A stretch of DNA of 64,000 nt from Plectrocnemia conspersa (Eukaryota > Arthropoda > Insecta > Trichoptera > Polycentropodidae), in assembly GCA_009617715.1 (NCBI GenBank), contig VTFK01000373.1, positions 248,001 through 312,000 of the forward strand, read 5' to 3'. A program made the position numbers and the translations under genes. This document shows positions 1-11,510 of the stretch, piece by piece. Every line of letters begins with the position of its first letter. Position 1 is the stretch's first letter. The notes beneath the pieces were generated by a model. That model saw only the letters and a list, made by a program, of their open reading frames with translations. It searched no databases and had not been told where the DNA came from.

Positions 1-1737
1 TGATTGTACAAGTAAAGTGCTACTTTTATCCTGCTATTCTACGATATAAAGACATTTTAGTAACAGACATATGCATATGTGTATGTGTGTACTACATAAG
101 CTCACGTACGAAGGTTTGCTGTTGGTGTTGCATCTCTACCAAATGATATATTGCAGGGATAGTAATCGCCGGGGCGTTTATTTAAATAATTTAAGCTTAC
201 GAAGGGCATAAATTTAAACGAACTACACAATATTTGTGGAAATAAGGGTTGGGTCTCGATCCTATACGTATACCAAAGCCGACCAAAGAGCAGTTCGCTC
301 CTATACATTTAATTATTTATGAATGTGTACATTTACACATATGTATGTATATGTTGGGATGCTATACGTAGATACTTTTAATTTATAAACATACCCACTT
401 CGTTTCCGTGTACCGTTTTTTAACATATGTTACTTTGAGTCTCATTACTTTTTAATTCGATTTTTTAAAACAATTTAATAAAAAATATATAAAATGTTAT
501 TTTATATTTTTTTTAAATACACAAATTAATTGCTAATGAAATATTTTTAAATAAAAAAAGTATTGTTTCTTTAAATTTTATTTTACTATTTTCAAAACAA
601 TTTGCAAATAAATATCGATTTCATTTACTTTTATATTTCCAAGTCTATTTTACCTTTTACCTCATTGCCCATTTCGTTCATTAATTTACTATTTTCTGTA
701 CGGCACAAAAAATCATAAAAGTCAGAGAGTGTTGTACATGTTTCGGGGCCGGAAAAATTATCTATTTTTCCCTCCGCGCCCTTTATTTTCCTCTGAGGGC
801 CATTTCCAGAGTTAGGTAAAAAAAATTCGTTCACAATTTACATCGGCGAACCTTTGTGCTCGAATAAAGGGTATCGTCCCTTGATCGATTGCGCTATTCT
901 GCGTTGATGTATACATTTTTCTGAATATGGACAATAACCTTTTTTTATTATGTCGCAATACACACACATACACTTTTATATTATATTATAAAATTTATCT
1001 ATGTATTGTATATTATATGGTTTCGGTTGAGAAAATAACTAAAGCCGGCTGACCACCGATGTAAAACGTCATTTATAAAGATCGACCCCAGTAAAAATAT
1101 GAATGGATTTTTTCCTATAGTTTTCCTCAAAGTTTTACTACTAAAAAACATTTTTAATACTGGTATTTAAATATGCTTAAAACTTTATAGTTTTACAGCA
1201 GAATACCGTAATTAATACTTTTTTAATACTGATTTTTATTGCATAAATTTGTAAATATTGCAATAAATATATATAATAAATAATATTTATATAATTTAAT
1301 TTAATTAAAATTAGAAATATTTAACTTTTGTCATATTTAAAAAATCATTAGAGGATTTAATTTGACGTATTTTTATAGATCAGTTATGCACGTCTGATTT
1401 TTGTTTTAAAGTTTTAAATGTTAAAACGTACCTATTGATATATATAGTTTTTTACAGAGTATATTTTTTGTTAAACTTTCTCCCTAGTTAGAATCTACGG
1501 TTGTCAACCGATTATCCCCACAATACTTAAAGGCAATAAAACAGGTGTGCATTGTCCAATACAAACTGAACTAACTCCTTTTAGATTTAAACATATGTTA
1601 CATAAGCACATCTTATGAAACGAATCGTCCTTTATGTATTTTTGTTATTTAAAATTAAAATGTATTCTTACCATACTGAAATATATTACTGAAAGATTTT
1701 TAAAATAACCAATTAAGATATTTAGAAAATCCGAAAT
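1..1737. other. AT-rich DNA, nothing recognised
   Basis: No convincing coding exon, RNA gene or transposon was found here. Reading frames of 60-70 codons occur on the minus strand around 100-310 and 630-835, but they lack splice context, recognisable motifs or an initiator, and that length is expected by chance. Confidence 0.5.
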
Positions 1738-1800
1738 TAGATGTTTTTTACAAATAAATCGTGATTGACTTTATGAAACGCTTTTTCAAAATCGCAATTA
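1738..1800 (-). pseudogene. LINE reverse transcriptase fragment, palm motif A
   Basis: Read on the minus strand, about 20 codons give CDFEKAFHKVNHDLFVKNI, which matches the conserved motif A of non-LTR reverse transcriptases (D-x-x-K-A-F-D-x-V). The first Asp of the catalytic site is kept. A stop follows at once and no flanking motif is in frame, so this is a short decayed fragment. Confidence 0.55.
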
Positions 1801-2064
1801 ATTATAAATATATACTATATTAAAATTTCTCAGAGAAATATTAGGGCTAATGCGACCTCATAAAACTTTAGAACCTAATTATAAGAAATTATTTCATAAT
1901 TTAAATAAAATTTTAATTTATATCGAAAATTCAAATGGTTTATTTGGATTACATATATAATGTATTAGCCTATTATTTTACGTTACTACCTTGTTCATTT
2001 TAAAAAGGCGTTTGCAAATTTTTAGTTTTATTTTTTAAATTATGAGTATATAATTTATTCACTC

Positions 2065-2235
2065 GGGTAATTACTCGTTAAAACTGCAGTGTCGTCAGCG
2101 TGCGAAAATAAACCCGTATTTTTTTTATTTTTTAATATCGTTCTTATATGAGGTAAAGAGTAACGGTCCAATCAAAATTTCTTAGAGAACTCTAGCTGGA
2201 ATTTTACATGGTATAAAATTTTCATAATTTAGATA
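2065..2235 (-). pseudogene. LINE reverse transcriptase fragment, motifs B and C
   Basis: The minus strand carries a degraded motif B (G-V-L-stop-E-I-L-I-G-P-L-L-F) followed by an N-D-I block. After a frameshift it gives A-D-D-T-A-V, the catalytic YADD/FADD box of non-LTR reverse transcriptases. In-frame stops and shifts show it is dead. It lies on the wrong side of the motif A fragment at 1738-1800 to be one intact copy, so the two were rearranged or are separate insertions. Confidence 0.55.
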
Positions 2236-2770
2236 AGCAACATAGCTTTTATATGCATAAGCATAATAAGTGAAGCACTCGGAGGTCTAATATTATATTT
2301 GTAAAGGTTGTGAATTGAGCCATTGTGCTACACCGTTTTTAAAACTTATTCAAATCTAAAAACCATAAAACTCGTACTCCTTTCTATAAAAAAATTATCG
2401 CATATACTTCGTTAAACTAATAAGTTTATTTGTTGTCTAGTGATTTTTGCGGAAGCAAAACTGTTTTTTAATAATTTTACTTAATATTCGCTACTTCATA
2501 TTAATGATTTAATCGTTAAACCAAAATCAAACTTCATTGTTTGATATTAATAATGCAATTCATAGTAATTAAAATCATATTTACATAAATATGTAGCACT
2601 TTACAAATGTTTGTTAAATTATTGATACGTGTTTTTGATTGCTGGTGTGATTTAATTAAAAGACATTTTAATCTACAAATCAATTTTTTATTATAAAATA
2701 AATTGTACAAAAATAATTTCGATGTATCATGTTTAAATTATATAATTTTGTGACTGCGTAATGCAAAACT
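2236..2770. other. AT-rich DNA, nothing recognised
   Basis: No gene, repeat end or structured element could be supported. The right side leads into the 3' flank of the small minus-strand gene. Confidence 0.4.
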
Positions 2771-2782
2771 AGATAAGCAAAA

Positions 2783-2788
2783 TTTATT
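2783..2788 (-). terminator. Polyadenylation signal of the 68-residue gene
   Basis: The minus strand reads AATAAA about 83 nt beyond the TAA stop at 2871-2873. Its position fits the 3' end of a short transcript of roughly 400 nt starting near 3194. Confidence 0.4.
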
Positions 2789-2870
2789 TCATCGATAAGT
2801 TATTCTTTACAAACTCCCGACGTGTTTGACGATGTGATGTCAATTGCAATCAGAAGATAAACAGCATATT

Positions 2871-3147
2871 TTAATCTTCGCGCCGTTTGGGCTGCTTAAC
2901 AATCACGGAGTAGGGCCCCAGTTGTTCTATAAAAAAGGATAATTAGTAAATTGCATCATAATAAGCTTATTATAGAAGAAAATGTGTATTTTTTACCTGG
3001 AGACACGATCACTCCATGATCGATATTATTCTCGTCCACTGTACTAAAGGTGATACAGTCGTCCGGCTCCTCCGAATACTCTTTGAAGAGTTCAAACGTA
3101 TCCCGTATGTAGGATATGAAATCCCAAAAGAACCCAAAGAACGACAT
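2871..3147 (-). CDS. Two-exon gene for a 68-residue protein of unknown function
   Basis: Exon 1 is 3147-2997 (ATG at 3147-3145) and ends in a strong donor, CCAG|GTAAAA. A 70-bp intron follows, and exon 2 is 2926-2871, after TATAG. The join keeps frame (151 + 56 nt = 68 codons plus TAA). The protein starts MSFFGFFWDFISYIRDTFEL, an aromatic amphipathic or weakly hydrophobic head. An acidic stretch follows (EYSEEPDD), and the tail is basic (VKQPKRRED). I do not recognise the family. The first 22 residues match the start of the gene at 34880-35213 (9 identities without gaps), and both genes have a phase-1 first intron. A TCAGTC initiator lies 46 nt before the ATG and AATAAA lies downstream. No in-frame stop interrupts either exon. 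It could still be a chance ORF, but the splice fit and the second copy argue against that. Confidence 0.6.
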
Positions 3148-3190
3148 GGTAGTGATGCTTCTACTCCTTCTTGTAACAAGCTATAGAAGC

Positions 3191-3196
3191 GACTGA
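3191..3196 (-). promoter_or_regulatory. Initiator (TCAGTC) of the 68-residue gene
   Basis: On the minus strand TCAGTC fits the insect initiator consensus TCAKTY. With the A as +1 (3194) the 5' UTR would be about 46 nt. No TATA box is at the normal distance. The gene at 34880-35213 has a TCATTC at nearly the same spacing. Confidence 0.35.
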
Positions 3197-3200
3197 GGCT

Positions 3201-4055
3201 GGCGATGATAAATACTCATTCAAAGCCCGTGTTGATAAAACGCTGCCCGGCAATCGTCATCACATTATTATTATTAGTGTGCAAATAAACTTTGAAACGT
3301 GTCATAACGTATTTTCTGCATACAAAGTGTGACTCAATTAAAACCTATTGTTTATTGTTTTGTTGTGATTCATTTAAATCTAGAGCAGAGGTCTCCAAAT
3401 TATGGCCTGCGACCTTTAAATAAAATCACTTGATTGAAACTAACTCAGTATTAGTTGAATAAATGGAAAAATAATATTATATTTTAAATATTTAAGAAAT
3501 TAGTTACCTAACAGGCTACCCCAATGCGTTACACTGTTAAAAAATATATACATCTCTCAGTGATTCAGTGATTCTCAAATACTTTCTGGAACTCAAAATT
3601 GAAATAACTCGTGAATATTTTAATTGTCGACAGCATCCTAAAATTGCTTAGCGACACTTTTTGCGAATAAAAATACAAGGTACTAGCACAAAAAAAATAC
3701 AGTTTAAAGCGCAAATTATGAATTTTCTGAAACCAGGAAAACAACAATACAGACCGAAAAAATCCTAACAATTTTGTCAAACATATTTTTGAAAATATTA
3801 TTAAGAATAATTAAACCGATAATATAGAAACTTAATCTTATACGATTTCATAAATTTTATTAAAAAAATAAATACTATGATAAAGTAAAAAATTATCAAT
3901 GAGAGCTTTGAAAATAAAAAAATACTGCTTAGCCGTATTCTTGTATAACTACTTCTCAAAGTTAAGAGACTGCTTTCACACATCACATTCCTAGTAATCC
4001 ACCCCATCTGAAAGATAGACACTGTTAGTGTAAGATCTCTTATATCTTATTAAGA
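3201..4055. other. AT-rich DNA with two hAT-like terminal sequences
   Basis: A sequence starting CAGAGGTCTCCAAATTATGG near 3386 and one starting CAGTGATTCTCAAATACTTT near 3563 both look like the outer ends of hAT transposons. I found no partner ends or target duplications, so they are at best solo remnants. The reading frames in this stretch are short and unsupported. Confidence 0.3.
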
Positions 4056-4059
4056 TCTT

Positions 4060-4205
4060 TTATACTTCTTATAATCCAAGTAGACAGATTTCATTATATT
4101 AAAAATAAAATATATTATTTTTCTAGCTTTATTTTGAATGTCTTCAAATTTAGAAAAAATATTATTACTAGTGTTACTCCACACCTAGCAGTAATACTAT
4201 GATGT
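4060..4205 (-). pseudogene. 3' fragment of a Jockey-like LINE
   Basis: Read on the minus strand this matches the 3' part of the Jockey-like copies at 49.5-50.4 kb and 63.3-64.0 kb. It has the equivalent of the Y-A-C-P-V-W block (here degraded), then a shared stretch ending in CAAAATAAAGCT. No open frame remains. Confidence 0.5.
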
Positions 4206-5126
4206 TGATTTATTTATTCGTTTTTGGTGTTCCAATTTTTAAAAAATCACTTATAAATGCTTTTTTTATATTGAATATTAAATATAATAAATAGATTTTT
4301 TAGTCTTTTTTAAAAAAATAATAATAATATCAAGCACATAATTTAAATAAATATTAATATTTCATATAATAATATATAAATAAATATCATTATTATTATT
4401 ATTATTTTTATGACATGTGTTTGTTTATAATTATATTTCGTTTAAAAAAATCTTTATACAATTTGATCACCATCCTGTACGTAAACACTATTGATACTGT
4501 CTGTCTGTACTTGATAGATGTATATATGCTGTGTGTATTTTAATGTGTGGCATGTTTACTCACAAATATGGAATATATAACTCAAATATTTTAACTACGA
4601 AACCAAATTACCTTTAGTTAGATCCGTAATACATACATCTATGTGACTTAAATATTAGCTTACCAATTAAATTTCAATTTAAATCTCTATTAAGGTTTAT
4701 TTGGATATACAATGAGAAATTTTAAACTGTGGTTTAAATATACAACTCCAAATTGTATATATTATATTATTTAATTATTTACCACTGCTTATTTAAAGGC
4801 ACAGTGCATTTTTTTTCATTAATGCATATTTTTTTTAATGGAGAGCCGCACCTTGTAAAATTTATAACATCTATTTTTAAACTACATATCAATCTTTTTT
4901 AGCGGCACAGCAATAAATTTCACTTAAAAAAAAATTCTGCATACTGATGTTATTCTGAATTATTAAATCCAAAGTATGAATAAAAGAAAACCTACTAAAT
5001 TAAACATTGCGAAAGCCAATATCGCAACAAATATACTTTGGCCTGTAATAGAAGTCCGATGTGCTTTAATATATCATTATATCTTGTCAAAGCATACGAT
5101 TATTAAAAATTGATTAAATAATTAAA
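4206..5126. other. AT-rich DNA with an (ATT)n run
   Basis: Low-complexity AT sequence with an ATT microsatellite at about 4389-4406. No coding or transposon signal was recognised. Confidence 0.4.
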
Positions 5127-5128
5127 TA

Positions 5129-6022
5129 CAGTGAAACTTCATATTGCAAGTACCGTGGTTTATGAGTGTTTTAATGTTGATATCAGCAGTGCGTATTGCG
5201 TCACATTCTCATTACCTGAGCCGATGCTTCTTCTCGGCAGTCGATAATTCTTCTTGCAGATAAGGCATACATTTTTTTCATCGTTATGGATAATGCTGAA
5301 TGAATTCGAGTTTATTAAGAGTAAACTATTTTTCTCCACAGCACTCCATTACTCCAACTCATGGATCATTTTTAACTTCAAAAAGCTTTATACCAAATCA
5401 CAATGTGACCAAAGGTACAATCCTTACCATCACAGTTTTGATAAAACGGTGGCCTAATTGCGTTGACGTATTTGCTCATTAATGAAAATGTTTCATTGGG
5501 GACATGGGACTGTAAGTAAATAGGGATGATATTTAAGAATCGGTGAATAAATATGGCCGAAAGCTGTCCACCAAATAACTAATAGATCTGCACCATCGCG
5601 AGCAAAGATCTCGTCTGAAAAGAAGGTGAAGTAGGCTTAGAAACCACATACTTTAAATTTGATTAGGTATATCTGAAAAACAGTGCAATATTTCGTGGAA
5701 AATTACCACCCGAATGCGAGTAATGTATCTCTTTAATGACAATGTAATGTCACATTTGCTCCTATCATTGTGTCATTGATTGAAGTTCCACTAAAATAAA
5801 AATATTTTATTGAGCCATTAGTACATATAGCAGTGATTTTTATAATAATATTTAGTAAATTTAATTATTTTATAATTAATTTAAGTGAATATTTTTGGGT
5901 TTTGGAACGAATCAACTAAAGTGACGTTTATTTTTTATGAGGAATTTGCTTTTATGTAGAGGTGTTTTTAAATACGAGCACATTTATGGAATGAATTATG
6001 TTCGTAAACCAAGGTTTCACTG
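5129..6022. mobile_element. Non-autonomous pogo/Tigger-like DNA transposon
   Basis: The left end reads CAGTGAAACTTCATATTGCA and the right end, reverse-complemented, reads CAGTGAAACCTTGGTTTACG. Both have the CAGTG-AAAC start typical of pogo/Tigger termini. Each end is flanked by TA (5127-5128 and 6023-6024), the expected target duplication. The 894-bp body has no recognisable transposase, so it is probably an internally deleted or fossil copy. Confidence 0.6.
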
Positions 6023-6024
6023 TA

Positions 6025-6960
6025 TACTAATAAAGTTTATAGGCTAATCAAAAATATCGATATCACTTTATAGCAGTTCAAGATAATCGGGGGTTTTATA
6101 TTGAAATACTTTATTAATTACACAATAAGCTATGTTTTTTATTTATTTTTCAATACTGATATTGCTTTTAAATTTATTTTATTAGTCGTTAGTAAGTTTT
6201 TAGTAAAATTAATTAAAGATGTCAGAGAATCAAATCTAATACAGAACCACTGCTAATTAACACTTCACCTTTATTTATAGATCATTGAGTGCCTCTATCC
6301 GCACCAATATTAGTTCCACAAAGTTGTAGCTGTGGCGTACTGCTCCGAATCAGATTTTGCTATTTAATAACTCTTTTAGGCTATTTCGCTTTTCAAGTGG
6401 CCGGTCATTTGTCACGGCTCGGTCTCGGCCCGACACGTCACGTAGTAGTGTGGGAAAATCGATCCATAGCGCCGAGGGGAAACGTATGAAGGACTACGTA
6501 AAACATATTCTGCCAATCAACATAATGGGCCACGTACATTCATCACGATCTTAGTGTCTGCCCCATTTGTCTCTACCAAGATTCAATATGAGAAATGGAG
6601 CCCTTTAACTGCTGTTATAAATAATGAAAACACTATCGAAACATTCTATCTCTCTATCTCCATTTCGTTTTCGCCAATTACTTTATCACAAAAGACGTTT
6701 TAATATCGCAATCTACGAATGTAATATATACCACGGGGGAGATAAATTCTTTGAGTATCAAATTCTGGCGCTTAAGCTTTCCACTCGTGATTTTATATCC
6801 GCATAATCCTTGATCCTTCTCAAAATTTTATAAATAGAGTACTCTAAAGTTGAAAATTAGTCAAGTAACACAAGCACGACAACATTTTTAACACAGATAA
6901 AATAGCACGAATTATATTTATATATATGTTAAATTTTATTCTGTCATTATATATAACATA
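6025..6960. other. Noncoding stretch with a small GC-rich islet
   Basis: Mostly AT-rich. Bases about 6395-6490 are CpG-rich compared with the surroundings (CACGGCTCGG, CGACACGTCACG), as is common for conserved regulatory DNA in AT-rich insect genomes. No exon could be supported. Confidence 0.3.
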
Positions 6961-6961
6961 A

Positions 6962-8625
6962 TATGTAAATTTAAAAAAGGAACTAGTACTGATGAACTAG
7001 ATATAAATATAATTAAAGAAACATGGGAAATAATAGGAACTAAATTAAATTATTTAATAAATAAAGCACTCTCCTTAGGAAAATTTAAAGATTGCCGCCT
7101 GAAAATTTAAAGATTGCTACTATTGTACCTATACCTAAAATAAAAAAAATAGTAAAAAAAGTTGAAGAAATGAGACCAATCAACATGCTACCGTGTATAG
7201 AAAAAATAATAGAAGAAGTAGTAATCAAACAATTAAAGGAATTTATTACTTCTCAAAACATAATATGTGAACAACAATCGGGATTCAGAGAAAAGCATTC
7301 CACTGAAACTGCATTACAAGTAGTGATAAATGATTGGCTGTTGGCTAAGGATACAAACAAAATCATTGGAGCAGTTTTCTTCGATTTCAAGAGAGCCTTC
7401 GAAACAATAGACAGAAAAATAATGTTAAAGAAATTGGAGAGTATAGGTATAAGTGATATAGTTTTAAGATGGTTTAATAATCACTTATATATAAGAAAAC
7501 AAAAAGTTAAAATAAATAATGTATATTCTGAAGAGAAATTATTGTCTTATGGAGTACCACAAGGGTCTAAATTGGGACCATTGTTATTTGTTTTGTATAT
7601 TAATGATATAGTTAATAACGTGAAAAAATGTAAAATTCATCTATTTGCGGATGACACATTAATGTATTGCATAGGTGATAACATTAAAGAAATTGTAAGT
7701 AATTTAAATAATGAATTAAGTATATTAGAAATATGGTTAAAGAATAATGTACTTAAATTAAATGAGAATAAAACTAAATGTATGTTTATTAATTATAAAA
7801 ATGTGTTAGATAATAGTTCCAAAATAGTAATAAATAACTCTAGTATAGAAATAGTGGATAATATAAAATATTTAGGAGTAATTGTTGATACAAAATTAAA
7901 TTTTAAAGAACATTGTAATTACATATTAAAAAAAATTAGTAGAAAAATAGGTTTATTATCTAGATTAAGAAATATATTAAGTATAAATACAAAAAAAAAA
8001 ATTTACAATAGTATAATATTGCCCCATTTTAATTATTGTGCAACACTGTTAAATATGTTAAATAAATTAGATAAACAAATGTTGCAAAATTACAAAATAG
8101 GGCAATGAGAGTAATCTTAAATAAAAAAAATAGATTAACTAATTGTAAAAGTATGATTGATAGATTAGAATGGTTGAATGTTCAAGAAATATTGAGTATG
8201 AATGTTTTAGTATTTATATATAAGTTAGAAAATAATATGTTACCAAAATATTTTAATAAGTATTTAATAAGAAATAAAGATGTACATAAATATAAAACTA
8301 GAAATAAAGAAAATTTAAAAGATAATTAAGTATAAGAAAACGAGTACGGCTAGGGGAATTATGTACGGAGGTTTTGATTTATATAATAGTCTTCCAAGAG
8401 AAACTCGAAACAGCAAAAAAATATAACGGGTTTCATAAATGGAATAAAAAAAAACACCTTCGTACATATAGAAATAAATTATAATATTAAGACTTTATTA
8501 TTGTATATTTTTTTTTTTTTCTTTCTGTTATGTATTTTTTATATATTTTTATATATGTTTACTAAATTTGTTAGATGTAAAGATTAGCTATTAAGCTAAA
8601 TAAATTAATAAAATAAATAATAAAT
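6962..8625 (+). mobile_element. 5'-truncated CR1/Jockey-type LINE, copy 1
   Basis: The reverse transcriptase reading frame is already open at about 6962 and the element runs to an AATAAA-rich tail near 8600-8625. From about 7668 to the tail it is nearly identical to copy 2 at 62346-63300. Most differences are A-run length changes, so both insertions are young. The 5' end (ORF1 and endonuclease) is missing. Confidence 0.75.
6965..8440 (+). pseudogene. LINE reverse transcriptase, frameshifted
   Basis: The long open stretch 7092-8108 holds the palm motifs in order: FFDFKRAF (catalytic Asp near residue 98), YGVPQGSKLGPLL (about 153-165) and FADDT (about 185-189). A thumb block KYLGVIVDTKLNF comes next. 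Upstream, a short tandem duplication at about 7079-7112 breaks the frame that joins the ...INKALSLGKF part. At about 8085 a run of four A shifts the frame, so the conserved L-Q-K-L-Q-N-R-A-M-R block is lost and translation ends at TGA (8106-8108), overlapping an ATG. The reading frame resumes 8105-8329 and breaks again. It is non-functional as written, but only a few indels separate it from an open frame. Confidence 0.75.
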
Positions 8626-9101
8626 AATTAGCAATTTTTCTTTAAGCTTATTTCGATCTGAATAAACATCATGATTTCTTAAATATTGATTAAATAACCA
8701 CTTGTGATTTGATTTGCCTGATGACTATTTACACACTTAGTTTGGTTCTGTGCTTCGAGATTAACAGACATATTTATGGCTAATTATATTGTTAAATATA
8801 TATACATCACAATCAATAATCAAAGTATTATTATGATACAAAACATCTGCAAAATAAAATTCAGCATAAAATAAAGAAAGATTACTTTATCTAATTATCT
8901 GTAAGGATATTGCTTTATAAAAATATGTCAAGTTAATGATACAACAACTACTATTACCATAGTTTGCAGTTAAAATATTAAAGCTTATACTATTACAACA
9001 TTAAACTAAGCATCAGTTGGACTAGGTCAGATGTAATATTTCAAAAAATCAATATAAAGAAAGTAAAGAATCTTAAAAATAAGGAATTTTATATTTACAT
9101 A
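8626..9101. other. AT-rich DNA, nothing recognised
   Basis: Unstructured AT-rich sequence between the LINE tail and the Tc1-like element. Confidence 0.4.
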
Positions 9102-9103
9102 TA

Positions 9104-9712
9104 CAGACATGCCACAATAAAGGGGCACCCCTTAAAATGGTGTGTAACTCTTTACAAGCGCATAGTCTCACCGAAATATTTTAGCAGGTGATTTAAGCGT
9201 AATTTTAAAAACAATATAAAAAACATTGTCGTTTTTATTTGCTTACTTGAGCTTTAAAAAAATATTGCATCGTTTAGTCTCGCTTAAGTGACCATTATGT
9301 TCAATTGCGTGATTTCGGCCTTTTATGTTCTTAATTTTAAATATTATATAAACATTTAAAATATGCCAAAAAAACGCGAATTAAGTGATGCTAAAAGAAC
9401 GAATGTATCTTTACTGCATATTATTGACTGTTAATTGTTCACGACACACTGTCCAAAATGTTTTACAACGGTTTAACCAATGTAGCAACTGCTCAAGAAG
9501 ATTAAATGTTGGTTCGCAAGTCCCTTAAAAATCGACGAAAAATGTCACTATACATACGACGAGGTAGTATGAATAGTGACATTTATATTGCAATATTGGA
9601 ATCCACTTTAATAGATTCATATTGAAAATTATTTCCAAGCACAGACCATGTTATCATCCGATTCCTCCAAGAAAACGTTTCTTGCCATACTTCGCTAAAA
9701 AGCAGGTGTTTA
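9104..9712 (+). mobile_element. Tc1-like element 1, internally deleted
   Basis: After a TA (9102-9103) the terminus reads CAGACATGCCACAATAAAGG, and its next 50 bases match the terminus of Tc1-like element 2 at 12475. A decayed transposase follows: an N-terminal M-P-K-K-R-E-L-S-D-A-K-R block at about 9363, then after a deletion SDIYIAILESTLIDSY and ...STDHVIIRFLQEN near 9575-9680. The same residues occur in element 2. The sequence runs into an 18-base T tract (9713-9730), and no right terminus was found. Confidence 0.55.
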
Positions 9713-9730
9713 TTTTTTTTTTTTTTTTTT

Positions 9731-10059
9731 GAAACAAGACAAACAAGCTGAGCAAAATTCGACTTCAGTTGCCAACATGTTTGACTAATTACCCCGTCTG
9801 TTTATGCATATTTTGTTTTTCATAGAATAAGAAGCCTTTAAACAGTATTCTTTACATTTAGGTACTTCTAATAATACGCTGAACCTTCATTGTATACGAG
9901 TACTAATAAAAATTTATTTTTATTTTGTAGTACCGATAGTACCAATAGTCGATTTTGTCCCTAATACTGGTATTGCAATCCCTAGTACTGATACGTACAA
10001 TTGTACGTTTCAATACATTAGTAGGTTTAAATGTATTCAGTAAGTGTCGGGCGATATTA
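9731..10059. other. AT-rich DNA, nothing recognised
   Basis: No supported feature. Short TACCGAT/AATACTGGTATT-like repeats near 9930-9980 resemble subterminal repeats of some DNA transposons but cannot be tied to an element. Confidence 0.3.
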
Positions 10060-10340
10060 CAGCCACAACATATTGTGACACAAGCACACGTCTTCACGCT
10101 TCACTCGTCCCGTGACGTCACGTAAAGTATGTGTTTTTGTGGGCGTTACTTGGTTTTTAGCCAGAAAGAGCAGGGGTGGTTTTCTGGTTGGCGACGAAGT
10201 ATCCGAAGAAACATGTCCCCGGAGGGCGCAGGTGCTCTTGTCGTTCATGAACATTATTTATTACCCGAGATATTTTAATTCCGGCCCGGGGTGGCCGACG
10301 GAAAAACACGACCCTGTGCTGTCGCACCGAGACTAATGAC
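10060..10340. promoter_or_regulatory. CpG-rich islet with a full CRE palindrome
   Basis: This block is clearly richer in G+C and CpG than its flanks. It contains TGACGTCA at 10113-10120, the full CREB/ATF palindrome, inside CGTGACGTCACG. Neither strand gives a convincing coding frame. I infer a candidate enhancer or promoter. It could also be a conserved non-coding element of unknown role. Confidence 0.3.
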
Positions 10341-11333
10341 TTGCGGCCCTGCTAAACGCGACACACACACACACAATACTCTCTAACCTCAATCTAAATT
10401 AAATATTTTTAGAGGCAAAAGTCATTAATTCTATAGAATAAAGGGCTTAAAGGCAAAAAGTCTGATCGCAAAAAAAACTTCTACAAGTACTTATTTATTT
10501 TTGTTTAATATATCAATATTTATCAACAAACCTACGACATTTTCGATTTGATAACGTGAAAAGTTTATTGGATTTCCAATTTTGATTTATGTATTATTAA
10601 TCTTGTAATTAAGCATTCTAGTTACACGATAAATGAGAATTCGTATTTTCATTTCTCGATTTTCTCGAAAATTTTAAAGAAATTTTCATATGTAAAAAAA
10701 TATATGTATTATGTATGAGTGTTTATAATAAAATAGTATATTATAGTAGATAACTTTATACTTTGCTGAACAGAGCAATAGATTTCGTTGAAGAGAATAC
10801 CATTTTAGTAGGATGACGATTTGGACGCAAATAATCAAACGATCAGAATAGATTAATCAGTATTTATACCTAAATCAAAAAAAAGGTTGCTATTTAATAT
10901 TTTTTTAATTGAAAAAAGTGTGAATATAAAAAACATCTTTGAATGATTAAAATCGAAGCCATGTTCGACCACAGGCAAATTTTATGGTGTAACATTCTAG
11001 AAAGCCCTCACACATTTTTTTGTTTTGCCGATTACCAATAAAATTCGTTTCTTTTTATCTGATAATAAATGCAGTTATTAGATCACCAAAGTAAAGATAA
11101 GGTCAATTAGAGTTGTTGAAAAAATTGTTACAATTATTTTAATTCGAATACTTTCGAGCTTCTAATAAAGCATGTATATTTTCAAACATCTTGCCTAGAT
11201 CCACTCTTTTTATGCAGTGATTGTAAAACATTAAAAAATATTGATTGCGTCCATACTGTTTTGTCCCAAAAGGGATTCTCTTAACGACCTGTGCTGTGTG
11301 TGGTTAAAAGAAATCCCTCTTGTGCCATGAAGT
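10341..11333. other. AT-rich DNA, nothing recognised
   Basis: Begins with a short (AC)n run near 10360-10373. No exon, repeat terminus or RNA could be supported. Confidence 0.35.
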
Positions 11334-11389
11334 TTGTCTCATTGTTAATGAATGAACGTTTTTGGTCACGGTCATTAACAATGAGACAA
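11334..11389. repeat. Perfect 18-bp inverted repeat with 20-nt loop
   Basis: The left arm is TTGTCTCATTGTTAATGA (11334-11351). The right arm, 11372-11389, is its exact reverse complement, and a 20-base loop lies between. Transcribed, it would fold into a fully paired 18-bp hairpin. It lies outside the nearby Tc1-like element. Confidence 0.7.
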
Positions 11390-11510
11390 TCACCCTTCTA
11401 AATGTGTCTATATGTGTGGTCGCCACACTACGGATTATTTTTTTTACAATTAAATGCTTTATATAAATTTTCGATTAGAGAAGAAAAGCTTTTTGTAATA
11501 AACGCTTATA

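Noticed and set aside
8105..8329. Separate 74-codon gene after the LINE reverse transcriptase
   Set aside because: Comparison with copy 2 shows it is the continuing C-terminal part of the same protein after a frameshift.
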